A DNA stretch of 64,000 nt from Nitrospira sp. Lineage in GTDB: Bacteria > Nitrospirota > Nitrospiria > Nitrospirales > Nitrospiraceae. Numbering within the stretch: position 1 is the first letter of the stretch; each line of letters opens with the position of its first letter. Positions 26,498 through 34,637 of this stretch are shown here, one piece after another. The position numbers and the translations under genes were made by a program. The stretch spans positions 170,185 through 234,184 of the forward strand of contig JACOEL010000005.1 in assembly GCA_024998625.1 (NCBI GenBank). The letters run 5' to 3'. Under the pieces are notes generated by a model. It was given only the letters and a program-made list of their open reading frames with translations. It was not told the origin of the DNA and ran no database searches.

Positions 26498-26798
26498 TCA
26501 GGAGCCTGCCGCTACTCTTTGCTTGAGTTCATTCAGCAAGAGCACCGGCTGTTCCTCTTGGAGCAGGCCGTGAATCACGCCCTCCATGCGGATGCTTCCG
26601 TGGGTCTGGGGGCGGGCTGGTTCGCACGGTCCTTGCCGAACAGATCTTGGAGAATCCACCCCACCGGTCGAGATCCTGGTCGTTCTTGTAATCCACGGCC
26701 CTCAGGATGGGCAGGAACCAGTGCGGGGGGAACACTACCGCGGATTTGTTTTCTATAGGTCGATGGTTTAGGCCATCCTGCCGGGGGGCCTGACTCAC
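26498..26798 (-). pseudogene. decayed paralogue of the zinc-ribbon protein at 30405
   Basis: Three reading frames in succession resemble the C-terminal 80 residues of the intact 248-residue protein. Frame 1 gives FLPILRAVDYKNDQDLDRWGG (intact: FLPILRAVDHRNYADLDQWGE). Frame 2 gives LQDLFGKDRANQ (intact: LGDLLDRESRNR). Frame 3 gives MEGVIHGLLQEEQ and LLLNELKQR (intact: MAVLIPSLLQEAH and LLQHELDAR), ending at TGA 26498. At least two frameshifts break it, and the N-terminal zinc-ribbon half is not visible. Confidence 0.72.
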
Positions 26799-27025
26799 GA
26801 GAGGGGCAGCGCACGGCTGGCGGCGGTTGTGCTGAAAAGTAGATGTCTATAACGCTTCATGCAGTCCGGGCAATAGGTGTGGGACAGCTTGAGATCTCTC
26901 TCATCTAGCTGATACTTGGCGCGATAGGTCTGAAGCGTCACCCAGGATTCTGCTTCGCCTTCACCCATCGGGCATCCGTCTCGGATGTTCTTGCAGAAAC
27001 AACAGGCCGCAATGATCGTCTCCAT
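26795..27025 (-). CDS. small CxxC domain protein (C-terminal module of signalling proteins)
   Basis: 76 residues with ATG at 27025 behind AAAGGGGA. It contains CCFCKNIRDG near the start, then SWVTLQTY and later HTYCPDCMKRY. This pattern (CxxCKxIRD ... W..L..Y ... CPDC...Y) is the Cys-rich tail often seen at the C-terminus of response regulators and histidine kinases, and a version ends the REC protein at 38925. Here it stands alone, probably as a zinc-binding module with unknown partner. Confidence 0.65.
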   Translation of the reverse strand: METIIAACCFCKNIRDGCPMGEGEAESWVTLQTYRAKYQLDERDLKLSHTYCPDCMKRYRHLLFSTTAASRALPLS

Positions 27026-27082
27026 GGGAGTCCCCTTTCCTGATGGAGGGAAGACCCGGAGCATGACCGAGAGGATTGATGG

Positions 27083-27394
27083 TCATGCCACCGAGTTCCT
27101 CCGTTCGGATGTCGTCACCGATGAGAGCGAGATCACATACTCGAAGCGAGAGGGCTGTCGGAGTGTCAGCCGTCCGTCCCGACACAGTTGGTCGACCGCC
27201 GAGAACACTTGGTTCCAGGTATAGGTTGGAAGCCGTTGCACCAGTTCTTCCGGTGTGCATGGCCCGAGCTGCTTCAAGTCTTGAAGAATAATCGAAGCTA
27301 TGCTGCAGGCGAGCGCCATACCATCCTCCCGAGACAGTTCCGCTGTTGGATCGACAGTGACGAGAAAAGGGCGGCGACGCGTCGCTCTAGCCAT
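27083..27394 (-). CDS. possible winged-helix small protein
   Basis: 103 residues. The central pattern ASIILQDLKQLGPCTPEELVQRLPTYTWNQVFSAVDQLCRDGRLTL, here read in pieces, fits a winged-helix DNA-binding fold with the recognition helix around QVFSAVDQL. It is basic at the N-terminus. It lies 57 bases upstream of the Cys-rich gene in the same direction, so they may form a unit. Function is unknown. Confidence 0.5.
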   Translation of the reverse strand: MARATRRRPFLVTVDPTAELSREDGMALACSIASIILQDLKQLGPCTPEELVQRLPTYTWNQVFSAVDQLCRDGRLTLRQPSRFEYVISLSSVTTSERRNSVA

Positions 27395-27727
27395 CGACGC
27401 TCAACATATCACGGCCCGCCGACCTCTCTTGCGCCAACAACGGGATTGTATACCTGTGTACCTGAACGGACTCTTGTGTGGCATCGCCGAATGCACAATT
27501 GTTACCTCGACGTTTCATCGATTGGCAGAGTCGACGTTTTTGCTACAAAACAGTCCGGAAGAGCACGGGGAAACCTGCGTTACAATCTGAGTCAGCCCCA
27601 AAAGTGGCACAGGCGTCTCGGCATTTCGTTCACGGTAGAATATAAATTGTTTACCATTGGGCAAAGGCATTCGTTTTAGCAAGCCTCCGTTCGGTAATGG
27701 ATCTGCCATCCGTGAGGAGCGTGTTCC
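27395..27727. other. intergenic stretch, no gene seen
   Basis: A 333-base gap between divergent genes. It is less GC-rich around 27640-27665 (GTAGAATATAAATTG), which may contain promoter elements. Overlapping open frames on both strands look like chance translations. Confidence 0.4.
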
Positions 27728-28084
27728 ATGATCGTGGAAGTTGAATCGAACGATAATTGCGAGACCAGCGTTTTTGCGCGGTTCAAGGAGGTCGGCCCGG
27801 CTCGACCGGTTGTTCAAGTCCGGCTCTATGAGAGAAATGCTGCCGGTGCATGGTGCTGGGTGACGGGCTGGAGCGACAACGAGCAGGCGCCGGCCTGTCC
27901 GGCCTATGCGCAATTGGTTGAAGACTCGGGTTCGGGATTGGCTCACCTGGTCTATGGCGGGATCTACGGCCTGCGTTTCAAACCGGTGACTTCCGATGAA
28001 CCGTGGAGCCTCGTGAATTCGCATCAATGGGGAGAAGCCTACCTTTTGCTGGCCGATGCTCGTGATCTCCGCTACGCCGACTAG
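27728..28084 (+). CDS. hypothetical protein of about 118 residues
   Basis: 118 residues. GAGGAG precedes the ATG at good spacing. Notable stretches: MIVEVESNDNCETSVFARFKE and GWSDNEQAPACPAYAQL, with many aromatic residues; a soluble beta-rich fold is likely. No family is recognised and no signal peptide is present. It stands alone between gaps. Confidence 0.5.
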   Translation: MIVEVESNDNCETSVFARFKEVGPARPVVQVRLYERNAAGAWCWVTGWSDNEQAPACPAYAQLVEDSGSGLAHLVYGGIYGLRFKPVTSDEPWSLVNSHQWGEAYLLLADARDLRYAD

Positions 28085-28215
28085 CCTTCTTGCTCCATGG
28101 ACTTCCCCCTGTTCTCACGCCGTCCTCGGGTATAGAATGAAACAATAAGGGGGCGCTTCATCCACCGCACAAAGACCAGTCATCGACAGACCACCTTCTA
28201 CCTGGAGGTGCGTGT

Positions 28216-28410
28216 ATGTTTTCCGCATGGGACTTCAACAGTTGGATCGTCAGCGTAGCGGTCTTGATGGTCATCGTCAGTTTCCTCATGGGTTTGGGCG
28301 CACTTGTGAATGTACTCATGGCTTGGATCTGGGATGATGAGAAGAAGGCCACTGCTACAACTCACACGAGCGAACCGCAGAAAGAAGATCCGACTCGCAA
28401 GGCTGCGTAA
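28216..28410 (+). CDS. small single-span membrane protein
   Basis: 64 residues. A GGAGG site precedes the ATG. One long hydrophobic segment (IVSVAVLMVIVSFLMGLGALVNVLMAW, read in parts, about residues 11-37) is followed by a charged, Thr-rich cytoplasmic-type tail. Probable inner-membrane protein of unknown role. Confidence 0.5.
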   Translation: MFSAWDFNSWIVSVAVLMVIVSFLMGLGALVNVLMAWIWDDEKKATATTHTSEPQKEDPTRKAA

Positions 28411-28935
28411 GCGGCTGACCGTAGCAAGTGCCTATTGCCGGTGGGTATTTCAGCCAGAGTCGTAGCCGTCGCTGCTGCAACGCGAGCGAGCGCTTTTGCC
28501 TCAGCTGGTTGGTCGATTGCGGTCGTCGGATGATCGTGACCAATGCGTTACTGATCGAGTTGGCTGAGTAGAGGGTGAAGCACTGCGTTCTGCTCCTAAG
28601 TCCAACCGGAACGACGCTGTCAAGTAGCGGCAATCTCTGCCCTGAAGTCCAAGACGGCGGTCTTGAGCGTCCTGTCAGATTCTCCTGCCCTCCGCTTCCA
28701 ATGAAAGGTTCCCGACATCGGGCACCCAGGTTGTCTGTTTCGTCGAGACCCCTCTTGTAATGACAGTGCCGCCCTGGACGGTCGTGGATTGCACCGGTCT
28801 GCCGGTTGACCTGCCTCATCCGGTTGGGAGTATGATGGCTCGTCCTTCGACGTGCGGAGGTCGCTCCAATCGGCCGGATGTTTCGGCTGAGTAGGGGAGC
28901 GACGGGTGACGAGCCTTTCCCTCAAGGGAGCTGTG
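28411..28935. other. 525-base gap with a promoter-like element and no convincing gene
   Basis: I see no coding sequence with a ribosome binding site or family features; candidate frames on both strands look like chance translations. A promoter-like pair, TTGACC at 28807-28812 and TATGAT at 28832-28837, precedes the universal stress gene but has a 19-base spacer, slightly long for sigma-70. Confidence 0.4.
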
Positions 28936-29793
28936 ATGCGCACCGTCGTTGCCGTCGACTGGTCCGAGCAGTCTTTCGACGCGCTTAAGGTCGTCTGCCA
29001 TCTCTTCACTCATGAATCATTGACGCTTGTCCACGCGGTGGATCTCCGGCCGTTCGAAAACCCGCTCTTTGCGCAACCGCTCGGCCGCAAGAGTGCTGGA
29101 GCACTGCGCGAGGGGATGGTGGCAGCAGGGGAGCGCCTGCTCGCTCAAACCGGGGCATTGGTGCCTGTCACGATTCCTTCCATCCAGCGAGTCCATAAGA
29201 TCGGGAATCCGGCTCCGGTTGTGCTGGAGGCGATTCGTTCGGCTCATGCCGACTTGGTTGCGGTCGGATCACGGGGGCGTGGACGCCTTGCGGAATTGGT
29301 CTTAGGCAGTGTCTCGCATCGGGTGGTGTTGCATGCCCCCTGCGCGGCCTTGCTGGTCAGGAACGACCCGGGGAGCATTCGACGTGTGTTGCTCACCGTG
29401 GAAGGGCATGAGGATTCACTGAGGCTACGCAGCTGGTTGAGCACTCACCGGTTCAGCCGGCCGATAGAACTGTCCCTCTTGACCGTCGTTCCGACCATTC
29501 TCATCGGCGATTCGACGATGGAATTTCGATACGACAAATGGACGGCTGAAATGGATCAGTATGCTCGGCAACTTGTGGACGAAACTGCCGCAGCCTTGCG
29601 AACCATGTATCCTGCAGTCACCGCGCAAGTCGAGCACGGTGATCCGGCTCATTGCATTACCAAAGCGGCAGGCCATGCCGATCTTGTGATTGTGGGATCG
29701 CATGGTTGGAGAGGCTTCGAACACTTCCTGCTCGGCAGCGTGTCACATGCGGTCTTGCACAAAGTGACCTGTCCCATCCTGGTCATTCGATGA
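28936..29793 (+). CDS. tandem universal stress protein (two UspA domains)
   Basis: 285 residues from ATG at 28936, preferred over an upstream GTG because GGGAG precedes it. Two Usp domains each show the ATP-binding G-x2-G-x9-G-S pattern: VGSRGRGRLAELVLGSVSH around residue 110 and VGSHGWRGFEHFLLGSVSH near the end. The first domain opens with VVAVDWSEQS. Tandem Usp proteins bind ATP and are induced by starvation or oxidative stress. A CBS-domain gene follows and another Usp gene lies 1.4 kb away. Confidence 0.87.
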   Translation: MRTVVAVDWSEQSFDALKVVCHLFTHESLTLVHAVDLRPFENPLFAQPLGRKSAGALREGMVAAGERLLAQTGALVPVTIPSIQRVHKIGNPAPVVLEAIRSAHADLVAVGSRGRGRLAELVLGSVSHRVVLHAPCAALLVRNDPGSIRRVLLTVEGHEDSLRLRSWLSTHRFSRPIELSLLTVVPTILIGDSTMEFRYDKWTAEMDQYARQLVDETAAALRTMYPAVTAQVEHGDPAHCITKAAGHADLVIVGSHGWRGFEHFLLGSVSHAVLHKVTCPILVIR

Positions 29794-29834
29794 CAGGGGG
29801 CTCGGACTCTGGTTTCGATGGGCGTCGGCGTTAT

Positions 29835-29865
29835 GCCTGACCTGTACTTAGCGTACAGGTCAGGC
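29835..29865. terminator. perfect 13-bp hairpin between the Usp and CBS genes
   Basis: GCCTGACCTGTAC at 29835-29847 and its exact complement at 29853-29865 enclose a 5-base loop. It begins 41 bases after the Usp stop. There is no T-tract, so it could be an intrinsic terminator variant, an mRNA processing site or an attenuator for the CBS gene that starts 35 bases later. Confidence 0.6.
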
Positions 29866-29900
29866 TCCGTCCACCTGCATCCAACAGAAAGGAGGCGGCG

Positions 29901-30323
29901 ATGGCGTGGAATATTGCCTCGAAAATTGTTCACAGGGTGGTGACGATCGACGAGAATCATACCGTGCTCGACGCCGCGACGCTGATGGCCGAGGAATTCG
30001 TCGGATCAGTGCTCATCACCAGTTCCTCCAAGATCACCGGCGTTTTCACGGAGAGAGACTTGATGATGCGCGTCGTCGGTCGGAAGCGAGATCCTGAGAA
30101 GGTAAAGATCAAGGATGTGATGACGAAAAACATGGTCACCGTGAGTCCGAAGGATACTGCGAACCATTGTTTGAATCTGATGAAGGAGCATCGCTGTCGC
30201 CACCTCTTGGTGTTCGACAATGAGGAGTTTATCGGGATTGTCTCGCTCCGGGATATGGTCGCGTTGCTGATGGAGGAGAAGGAGGCGCTGATCGCCTATC
30301 TCCACCAATACATCAGTTCATGA
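29901..30323 (+). CDS. CBS-pair protein
   Basis: 140 residues that comprise two CBS domains: VVTIDENHTVLDAATLMAEE and ITSSSKITGVFTERDLMMRVV in the first, MVTVSPKDTANHCLNLMKEHRCRHL and FIGIVSLRDMVALL in the second. A Bateman pair usually binds adenosine ligands (AMP, ATP, SAM) and senses energy state. GGAGG precedes the ATG at 29901. No catalytic domain is fused. Its place next to a Usp gene suggests stress or energy sensing. Confidence 0.85.
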   Translation: MAWNIASKIVHRVVTIDENHTVLDAATLMAEEFVGSVLITSSSKITGVFTERDLMMRVVGRKRDPEKVKIKDVMTKNMVTVSPKDTANHCLNLMKEHRCRHLLVFDNEEFIGIVSLRDMVALLMEEKEALIAYLHQYISS

Positions 30324-30404
30324 AGCCTGCGACGGTCGGTTCGGCAGAAAAGAGGGCTTTCGGGCCTCTGCTGTCAGAGACCCGAGGGAGCCGGTGTGGT
30401 GTCG

Positions 30405-31151
30405 TCAGAAGGGTTTCCCGGCTCTTGCATCGAGTTCGTGTTGAAGCAGATCCCGATGCGCCTCCTGGAGTAAGCTGGGAATCAGGACCGCCATGAAGGC
30501 GCTCCCATGGCCTTGATGATCGAGCCGATTCCTACTTTCCCTATCGAGCAGGTCTCCGAGTTCGCCCCACTGGTCGAGATCAGCATAATTCCTGTGATCG
30601 ACCGCCCTCAGGATGGGCAGGAAGGTCTCAGTGATGATGTTTCGAGCATCTTCCGACAGCGGCTGGAGCCAGCCCTCATGCAGACCCACGGCATGATAGA
30701 TCCTGGTGATTTGCCGCTCCTTTGGGCCACTGTTGTCGAGACCAAGCTCTTCGCAAATCTCCGTGAGAATCTTCTCGTCATATCGGTTCAGGTACCAGAT
30801 GGTCTGGCGGGGAAGACTTTCGGCCGGTAGTACCAGCGAATCCGCCTGTTGTCGCAAACGGGTGAGTTTCTCTTGCATCGTTCCCGTTGATGGAAGCCCG
30901 AGCGCTTGCAGCCATCCGGATAGTTCCCTGGCCATGGAAAAATTCACATAACAATCGATCAGCCGTGCTTTCAAGGCTTCATGGTCGAGGGGAGCCGGAG
31001 CCGTTCGTCGGTTCAACTCGTCCTCACACCCGGTCGCTTGCAAGGCTGCTTCATCGCACGCCGGATCCTCCGGCCATTTCACTTGCACACCGCAGGAGGG
31101 ACAAAAGCGGGCTTGCAATGGGAGCGCTGCCTCACAACTGGTGCAGTTCAT
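30405..31151 (-). CDS. zinc-ribbon protein of unknown function
   Basis: 248 residues. The N-terminus has a zinc ribbon (CTSC and CPSC, 14 residues apart), a family seen in diverse membrane and regulatory proteins. The rest is helical with a segment (FLPILRAVDHRN, DLDQWG) also found in the pseudogene at 26498. No membrane helix is obvious. It lies between the CBS and Usp genes, so a stress role is possible but unproven. Confidence 0.55.
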   Translation of the reverse strand: MNCTSCEAALPLQARFCPSCGVQVKWPEDPACDEAALQATGCEDELNRRTAPAPLDHEALKARLIDCYVNFSMARELSGWLQALGLPSTGTMQEKLTRLRQQADSLVLPAESLPRQTIWYLNRYDEKILTEICEELGLDNSGPKERQITRIYHAVGLHEGWLQPLSEDARNIITETFLPILRAVDHRNYADLDQWGELGDLLDRESRNRLDHQGHGSAFMAVLIPSLLQEAHRDLLQHELDARAGKPF

Positions 31152-31213
31152 GGTAACCTCCGAGGCGCGCCTAACGCTCCTGCTTCAGGACGATAGGTGC
31201 CCCTGTCACAAGA

Positions 31214-31774
31214 TCATTCCAGCACCCAGACTGCGACTCCTGAGAGGTCCCGCACCAGTCGGTCAATGATGCCGCTACCGAAGAGTCGCTTGGTTCCCGT
31301 CGGCCCATGTCGGGTGACCACGACGGTGCCATACCCGCCGGCCCTGGCTTCATCCATGATGCTGTCGGCGATGTCCCGTTCATAGCCCAGCTTGAGTGTG
31401 ACATGGTCGAGAGGAAATCCGGTCTGTCCAAGCCGTTCCATCGCCGTCACCAGGATGGGATATTCAATGGCGCCTTCCACGCGTAGCCACTCTTCCTGAT
31501 CCTTGCGCAGTTGCTCGCCAAGATGATCTTCCATCTCAGGATCCTCTGAGCCGCCGTGTTCCATCAGTTCGCGTGGCATGGGGTTCAGAACATGAAATAA
31601 CGTCACATTCATGTCTCGAATGTCCCGGAGCAGCGTTCCGACATACTGCAGGGCGCGGACGGACTTGTCCGAGTCATCGACGGCGATGAGAATGGTTTTG
31701 GCGGAGATGTGGCGGTTGAGCGTCGTCTGTTTCGCTGTGAAGAAGGGTTGGTCACCCGTTGTCTTGGTCGTCAT
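31214..31774 (-). CDS. universal stress protein (single UspA domain)
   Basis: 186 residues from ATG at 31774; a GTG 5 codons upstream is an alternative. The domain starts KTILIAVDDSDKSVRAL and ends VVTRHGPTGTKRLFGSGIIDRL, a modified G-x2-G-x8-GS motif for ATP. An N-terminal extension of about 25 residues precedes it. It is the second Usp gene of this region and lies immediately upstream of the zinc-ribbon gene in transcription order, with only 62 bases between them. Confidence 0.83.
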   Translation of the reverse strand: MTTKTTGDQPFFTAKQTTLNRHISAKTILIAVDDSDKSVRALQYVGTLLRDIRDMNVTLFHVLNPMPRELMEHGGSEDPEMEDHLGEQLRKDQEEWLRVEGAIEYPILVTAMERLGQTGFPLDHVTLKLGYERDIADSIMDEARAGGYGTVVVTRHGPTGTKRLFGSGIIDRLVRDLSGVAVWVLE

Positions 31775-32106
31775 AGTATCACCATGCACGTGCAGGAGTA
31801 GATTGCCTCAGTGCGTACTCGCGACGGTCAGTGGGCTCGGCGTTGATGGTGATCTGGCGGACTGAGGTCTTCCATAGGACACCTCTTGCGGTGATGCACA
31901 GCTAGTAGGCGCGAACGGATTAGGTATGCTCCCGTCACGGTCTACAATCTTCCGCGACCGGACCAGTAGTAGCCTATCCCTCTACGAAGGACAAATCAAT
32001 GTGGGGAGCCGTAGACCACTCTTTCGCGGAAAAGCTGGTATGAAGGGAAGTCGATGCGCCATGCAGCCGATCACTCGGCTCCATGGCGCTGCACCGTTGG
32101 TTGGGA
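31775..32106. other. intergenic stretch, no gene seen
   Basis: A 332-base gap between two minus-strand genes. Frames on the plus strand lack start signals and family features. It may carry the promoter of the Usp gene on the minus strand. Confidence 0.4.
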
Positions 32107-32703
32107 TCAGCCCTTCTTCTTCGCGCGACGTGCTTTCACCGCCTTGGCGGATTTTCCACGAGGGATGGAGCCGGCAGGCACGATTCGATCGCGCACCAGA
32201 TAGGAGGCGATTTCAGGCGTCCGCCTGCCGGCAGTTCCGGCCGGATTGGTGTCCGCATAGGACCCGCCTGGATTGTTCTTGAAAAGCCAGAGTTGCCCGA
32301 CGCTCATGGGCGTGATGGGACTCGGGACGCCCGCTCCTCGAAACTTCATCATGCCCTGTGTCTGGACCAAGACGGAACCGCTGGTGACCGATGGATACAG
32401 CGTTGCGCCGCCCATGAGTTCGATGAGGGTTTCCATCGCCACGTGATTGCTTTGAGGGAACGGCACCACTTGGGTGACGCCATACTTTGTGATGCCGGCA
32501 TGTTGCCAGAGCAGTCCGATTTCCTGGCCGGCGGCAAAACGAAAGCCATAGGTGGTGGTGTAACCTCCGGCACCGCCCAACACCTCCAGGTAGGACAGGT
32601 TCGCCGTCGCATTCAGGCTCAACCATTCAAGGTTGGTTTCGGTGTCGAGCGTCACCAGATGGTCGCCGGTTGCGGGAACAAGATTCTGTTGAACAAGAGC
32701 CAT
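32107..32703 (-). CDS. PEP-CTERM-like domain protein lacking the sorting signal
   Basis: 198 residues. LDTETNLEWLSLNATANLSY and FRFAAGQEIGLLWQHAGI resemble the core repeat of PEP-CTERM secreted proteins (pattern LEWLDL...LSY...FRYAT..E...LW..AGI). However, there is no signal peptide and no PEP-CTERM tail; the C-terminus is a lysine-rich patch (SAKAVKARRAKKKG). It may be an intracellular or unconventionally exported relative. Assignment rests on motif memory, so confidence is moderate. Confidence 0.5.
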   Translation of the reverse strand: MALVQQNLVPATGDHLVTLDTETNLEWLSLNATANLSYLEVLGGAGGYTTTYGFRFAAGQEIGLLWQHAGITKYGVTQVVPFPQSNHVAMETLIELMGGATLYPSVTSGSVLVQTQGMMKFRGAGVPSPITPMSVGQLWLFKNNPGGSYADTNPAGTAGRRTPEIASYLVRDRIVPAGSIPRGKSAKAVKARRAKKKG

Positions 32704-32885
32704 GTCGGTACCTCCATGAATATGTAGGACGAGTCTGCTCCCGATGTGGAGGCGGTGCTGATGTCAGTTCGTCGCGAAAGAATGTTTTTGGGACACCTAT
32801 TCTTCGACGATGTGTAAGTGGTTGCGCCGTCGAGATCGTGCTGGCGGATAGTCTGGTGAACAAGCCCGGTCTCAACCAGCAACTC

Positions 32886-33317
32886 CTAGGCTCTTCGTGG
32901 GACCGTCCGCCCTTCTTCCAGGTCCTGGAGGTCGGCCCAGCTGGTGATGTCGGTGCGGGAGGGATCCACGGCGTCGCGGTATTTGTTGAAGGAGGCCTGC
33001 TTTTCCGGCGTGGTCGGCCCCCGGCTCAACATCATCCGGTTCCACTCCTCCAGCTCGGCCTGGGCATGTGGCGTGGCTATCCCGCGAAACCACTGGATGA
33101 TGCCTTCATCGCTCGGGTGTTGCTTCACGGCTGCAGTGAACTGCTCCGCGGTGATACCGGCGAATGCCATCAGCCGGTCATCCATGGGGCAGGGATAGAT
33201 ATACTCGCCTTCGGTTCCCGCGAGCACAGCGCGGCACTTGTCGATCATGCGCGCAAGGTGCACATATCCTTCCAATCTAACGCGCATGCTGCGCGGGAAC
33301 GTCGTGCGCAAATCCAT
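32886..33317 (-). CDS. DUF5069-type protein
   Basis: 143 residues. The pattern MDLRTTFPRSMRVRLEGYVHLARMIDKCRA, read in parts, with the later YIYPCPMDDRLMAF, FAGI and WFRG, matches the DUF5069 family of small soluble proteins in bacteria. No function is known. It is separated by 1 base from the stop of the DUF3386-like gene, so the two are co-transcribed. Confidence 0.65.
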   Translation of the reverse strand: MDLRTTFPRSMRVRLEGYVHLARMIDKCRAVLAGTEGEYIYPCPMDDRLMAFAGITAEQFTAAVKQHPSDEGIIQWFRGIATPHAQAELEEWNRMMLSRGPTTPEKQASFNKYRDAVDPSRTDITSWADLQDLEEGRTVPRRA

Positions 33318-33994
33318 CAGGCCAGCAACTTGTGGTTGGTGAACGTCAGGGTTCGAACCAGGACCGCGCCGTTTTCGTACGAAATGATCCGGCGTGTGGC
33401 CGGCAGATCCGAGCTACCGATTCGCACATGGGTGTCGGTAAAACTCTCGACGTTGCGCAGCTTGGCGTCCTGCGGCGCGAAATAATACACCGTGTACTTG
33501 GTGGTCAGCTGTTTCTGGTCCTGCGTGGTGTTGCTTTCTTCCACGTTGATCGTGAATGCCACATGGGGCATCTTCCGGTTGATCTGCGTGATGCGGTTAT
33601 CTTTGATTCGGTAGAAAGACTGCATGCCGTCGCCGTGGATGTCTAACCGACGGCCGAGCGGGTGGTCTTCGCCGGCTTCCATGGTGAGGCGGTGTTTGCC
33701 GTCCGATTCCTCGAACTTGCGGGGCGCGCGGTGCACGGCGATCATGCCGATCTGTTCCTGAGCCCACTTCTGAATGGCTTCGTCCGGCAACTGCACCGTC
33801 ACCTCACGTGGTCCTTTGACCACCACGGTTCCGCGCATCTGCTGGCCGTTGGTATTGACGGTCAGGTCGGCTGAAAATCCTCGAAAATCAGGCTGCCATC
33901 GGGCAGTGTTCTCGAAGGCCCGTTGGAGCAGGGCGCGGGCTTGGGGGTCGTCGGCAACAGTGGTTTGTGTATCGATCGCTGCAGCATGTTCCAT
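33317..33994 (-). CDS. DUF3386-like protein
   Basis: 225 residues. RAFENTARWQPDFRGFSADLTV is the N-terminal signature of the DUF3386 family known from cyanobacteria, followed by GTVVVKGPREVTVQLPDE and repeated beta-strand patterns. AAAGGAG precedes the ATG. A promoter-like pair on the minus strand (see 34033-34062) is well placed. It ends overlapping the DUF5069-type gene by one base. Confidence 0.65.
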   Translation of the reverse strand: MEHAAAIDTQTTVADDPQARALLQRAFENTARWQPDFRGFSADLTVNTNGQQMRGTVVVKGPREVTVQLPDEAIQKWAQEQIGMIAVHRAPRKFEESDGKHRLTMEAGEDHPLGRRLDIHGDGMQSFYRIKDNRITQINRKMPHVAFTINVEESNTTQDQKQLTTKYTVYYFAPQDAKLRNVESFTDTHVRIGSSDLPATRRIISYENGAVLVRTLTFTNHKLLA

Positions 33995-34032
33995 CAGGTG
34001 CTCCTTTGTCTCGTGGTGAAGGCTAAACTATA

Positions 34033-34062
34033 ATTATAGAGACCTCAATCCCCCCTCTACAA
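34033..34062 (-). promoter_or_regulatory. sigma-70-like promoter for the DUF3386-like gene
   Basis: On the minus strand, TTGTAG (34057-34062) and a perfect TATAAT (34033-34038) are 18 bases apart, about 40 bases upstream of the start codon at 33994. Confidence 0.6.
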
Positions 34063-34240
34063 CCAGAGGCTTGATCGGTGGACCAAATCAGGTCGAACAG
34101 GCCCGGACGCGATATTTTCTTCCGGATGACCGATGTTTGTGTAGTACTGGCTAGGCCCAATCTGTTATACTGCGGGGCATTTCATCCGGCAATTTGGGGT
34201 ATTGCGCAGTAAGTTTCGGGCATCCTTTGAAAGGAGCGCT

Positions 34241-34588
34241 ATGGAGCGGCGAGCAGCGTCTCATACTGAAGAAGAAGAAATGAATCAACGGCGGCGGCTT
34301 TTGGGACTGGCTCGCAAGGGCGACCCCAAGGCCATCAGCAAGCTGTTCGAGTTGTACCAGGTGCGTGTTCTGAACGGCGACATGCTCAGCAAACTCAATA
34401 AATCCTACTATAAGGCGGCGGCTGCGCAGGAACAAAAGGCCAGCCAGACGAGCAGCAAACCGGCGAAGGTGGCTAAGGGTGCGCATGGCAGCGCCAAGAG
34501 CAGTCCGAAGCCGTCCACGTCCCAGCCTGTAGCGGCTGGGAAGCCCAAGACCGCCAAGGCCACAGGGGCAAAGAAACGAGCCAAGTAA
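34241..34588 (+). CDS. lysine-rich small basic protein
   Basis: 115 residues with ATG at 34241 directly behind AAGGAG. The N-terminal half is helical and acidic-basic mixed (EEEEMNQRRRLLGLARKGDPKAISKLFEL), the C-terminal half is a disordered Lys/Ser/Pro/Ala tail ending AKKRAK. Such tails bind nucleic acid; a DNA- or ribosome-associated role is possible. It is followed by a strong hairpin. Confidence 0.6.
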   Translation: MERRAASHTEEEEMNQRRRLLGLARKGDPKAISKLFELYQVRVLNGDMLSKLNKSYYKAAAAQEQKASQTSSKPAKVAKGAHGSAKSSPKPSTSQPVAAGKPKTAKATGAKKRAK

Positions 34589-34592
34589 CGTC

Positions 34593-34621
34593 GGTCTGCG
34601 TCGAGATCCTCGGCGCAGACC
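34593..34621. terminator. bidirectional-looking terminator hairpin between convergent genes
   Basis: GGTCTGCG at 34593 pairs with CGCAGACC at 34614; inner bases extend the stem to about 13 bp (with one wobble) around an ATC loop. It lies between the stops at 34588 (plus) and 34638 (minus). No T-run follows on either side. Confidence 0.65.
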
Positions 34622-34637
34622 AACCCCGGTTACTTCG

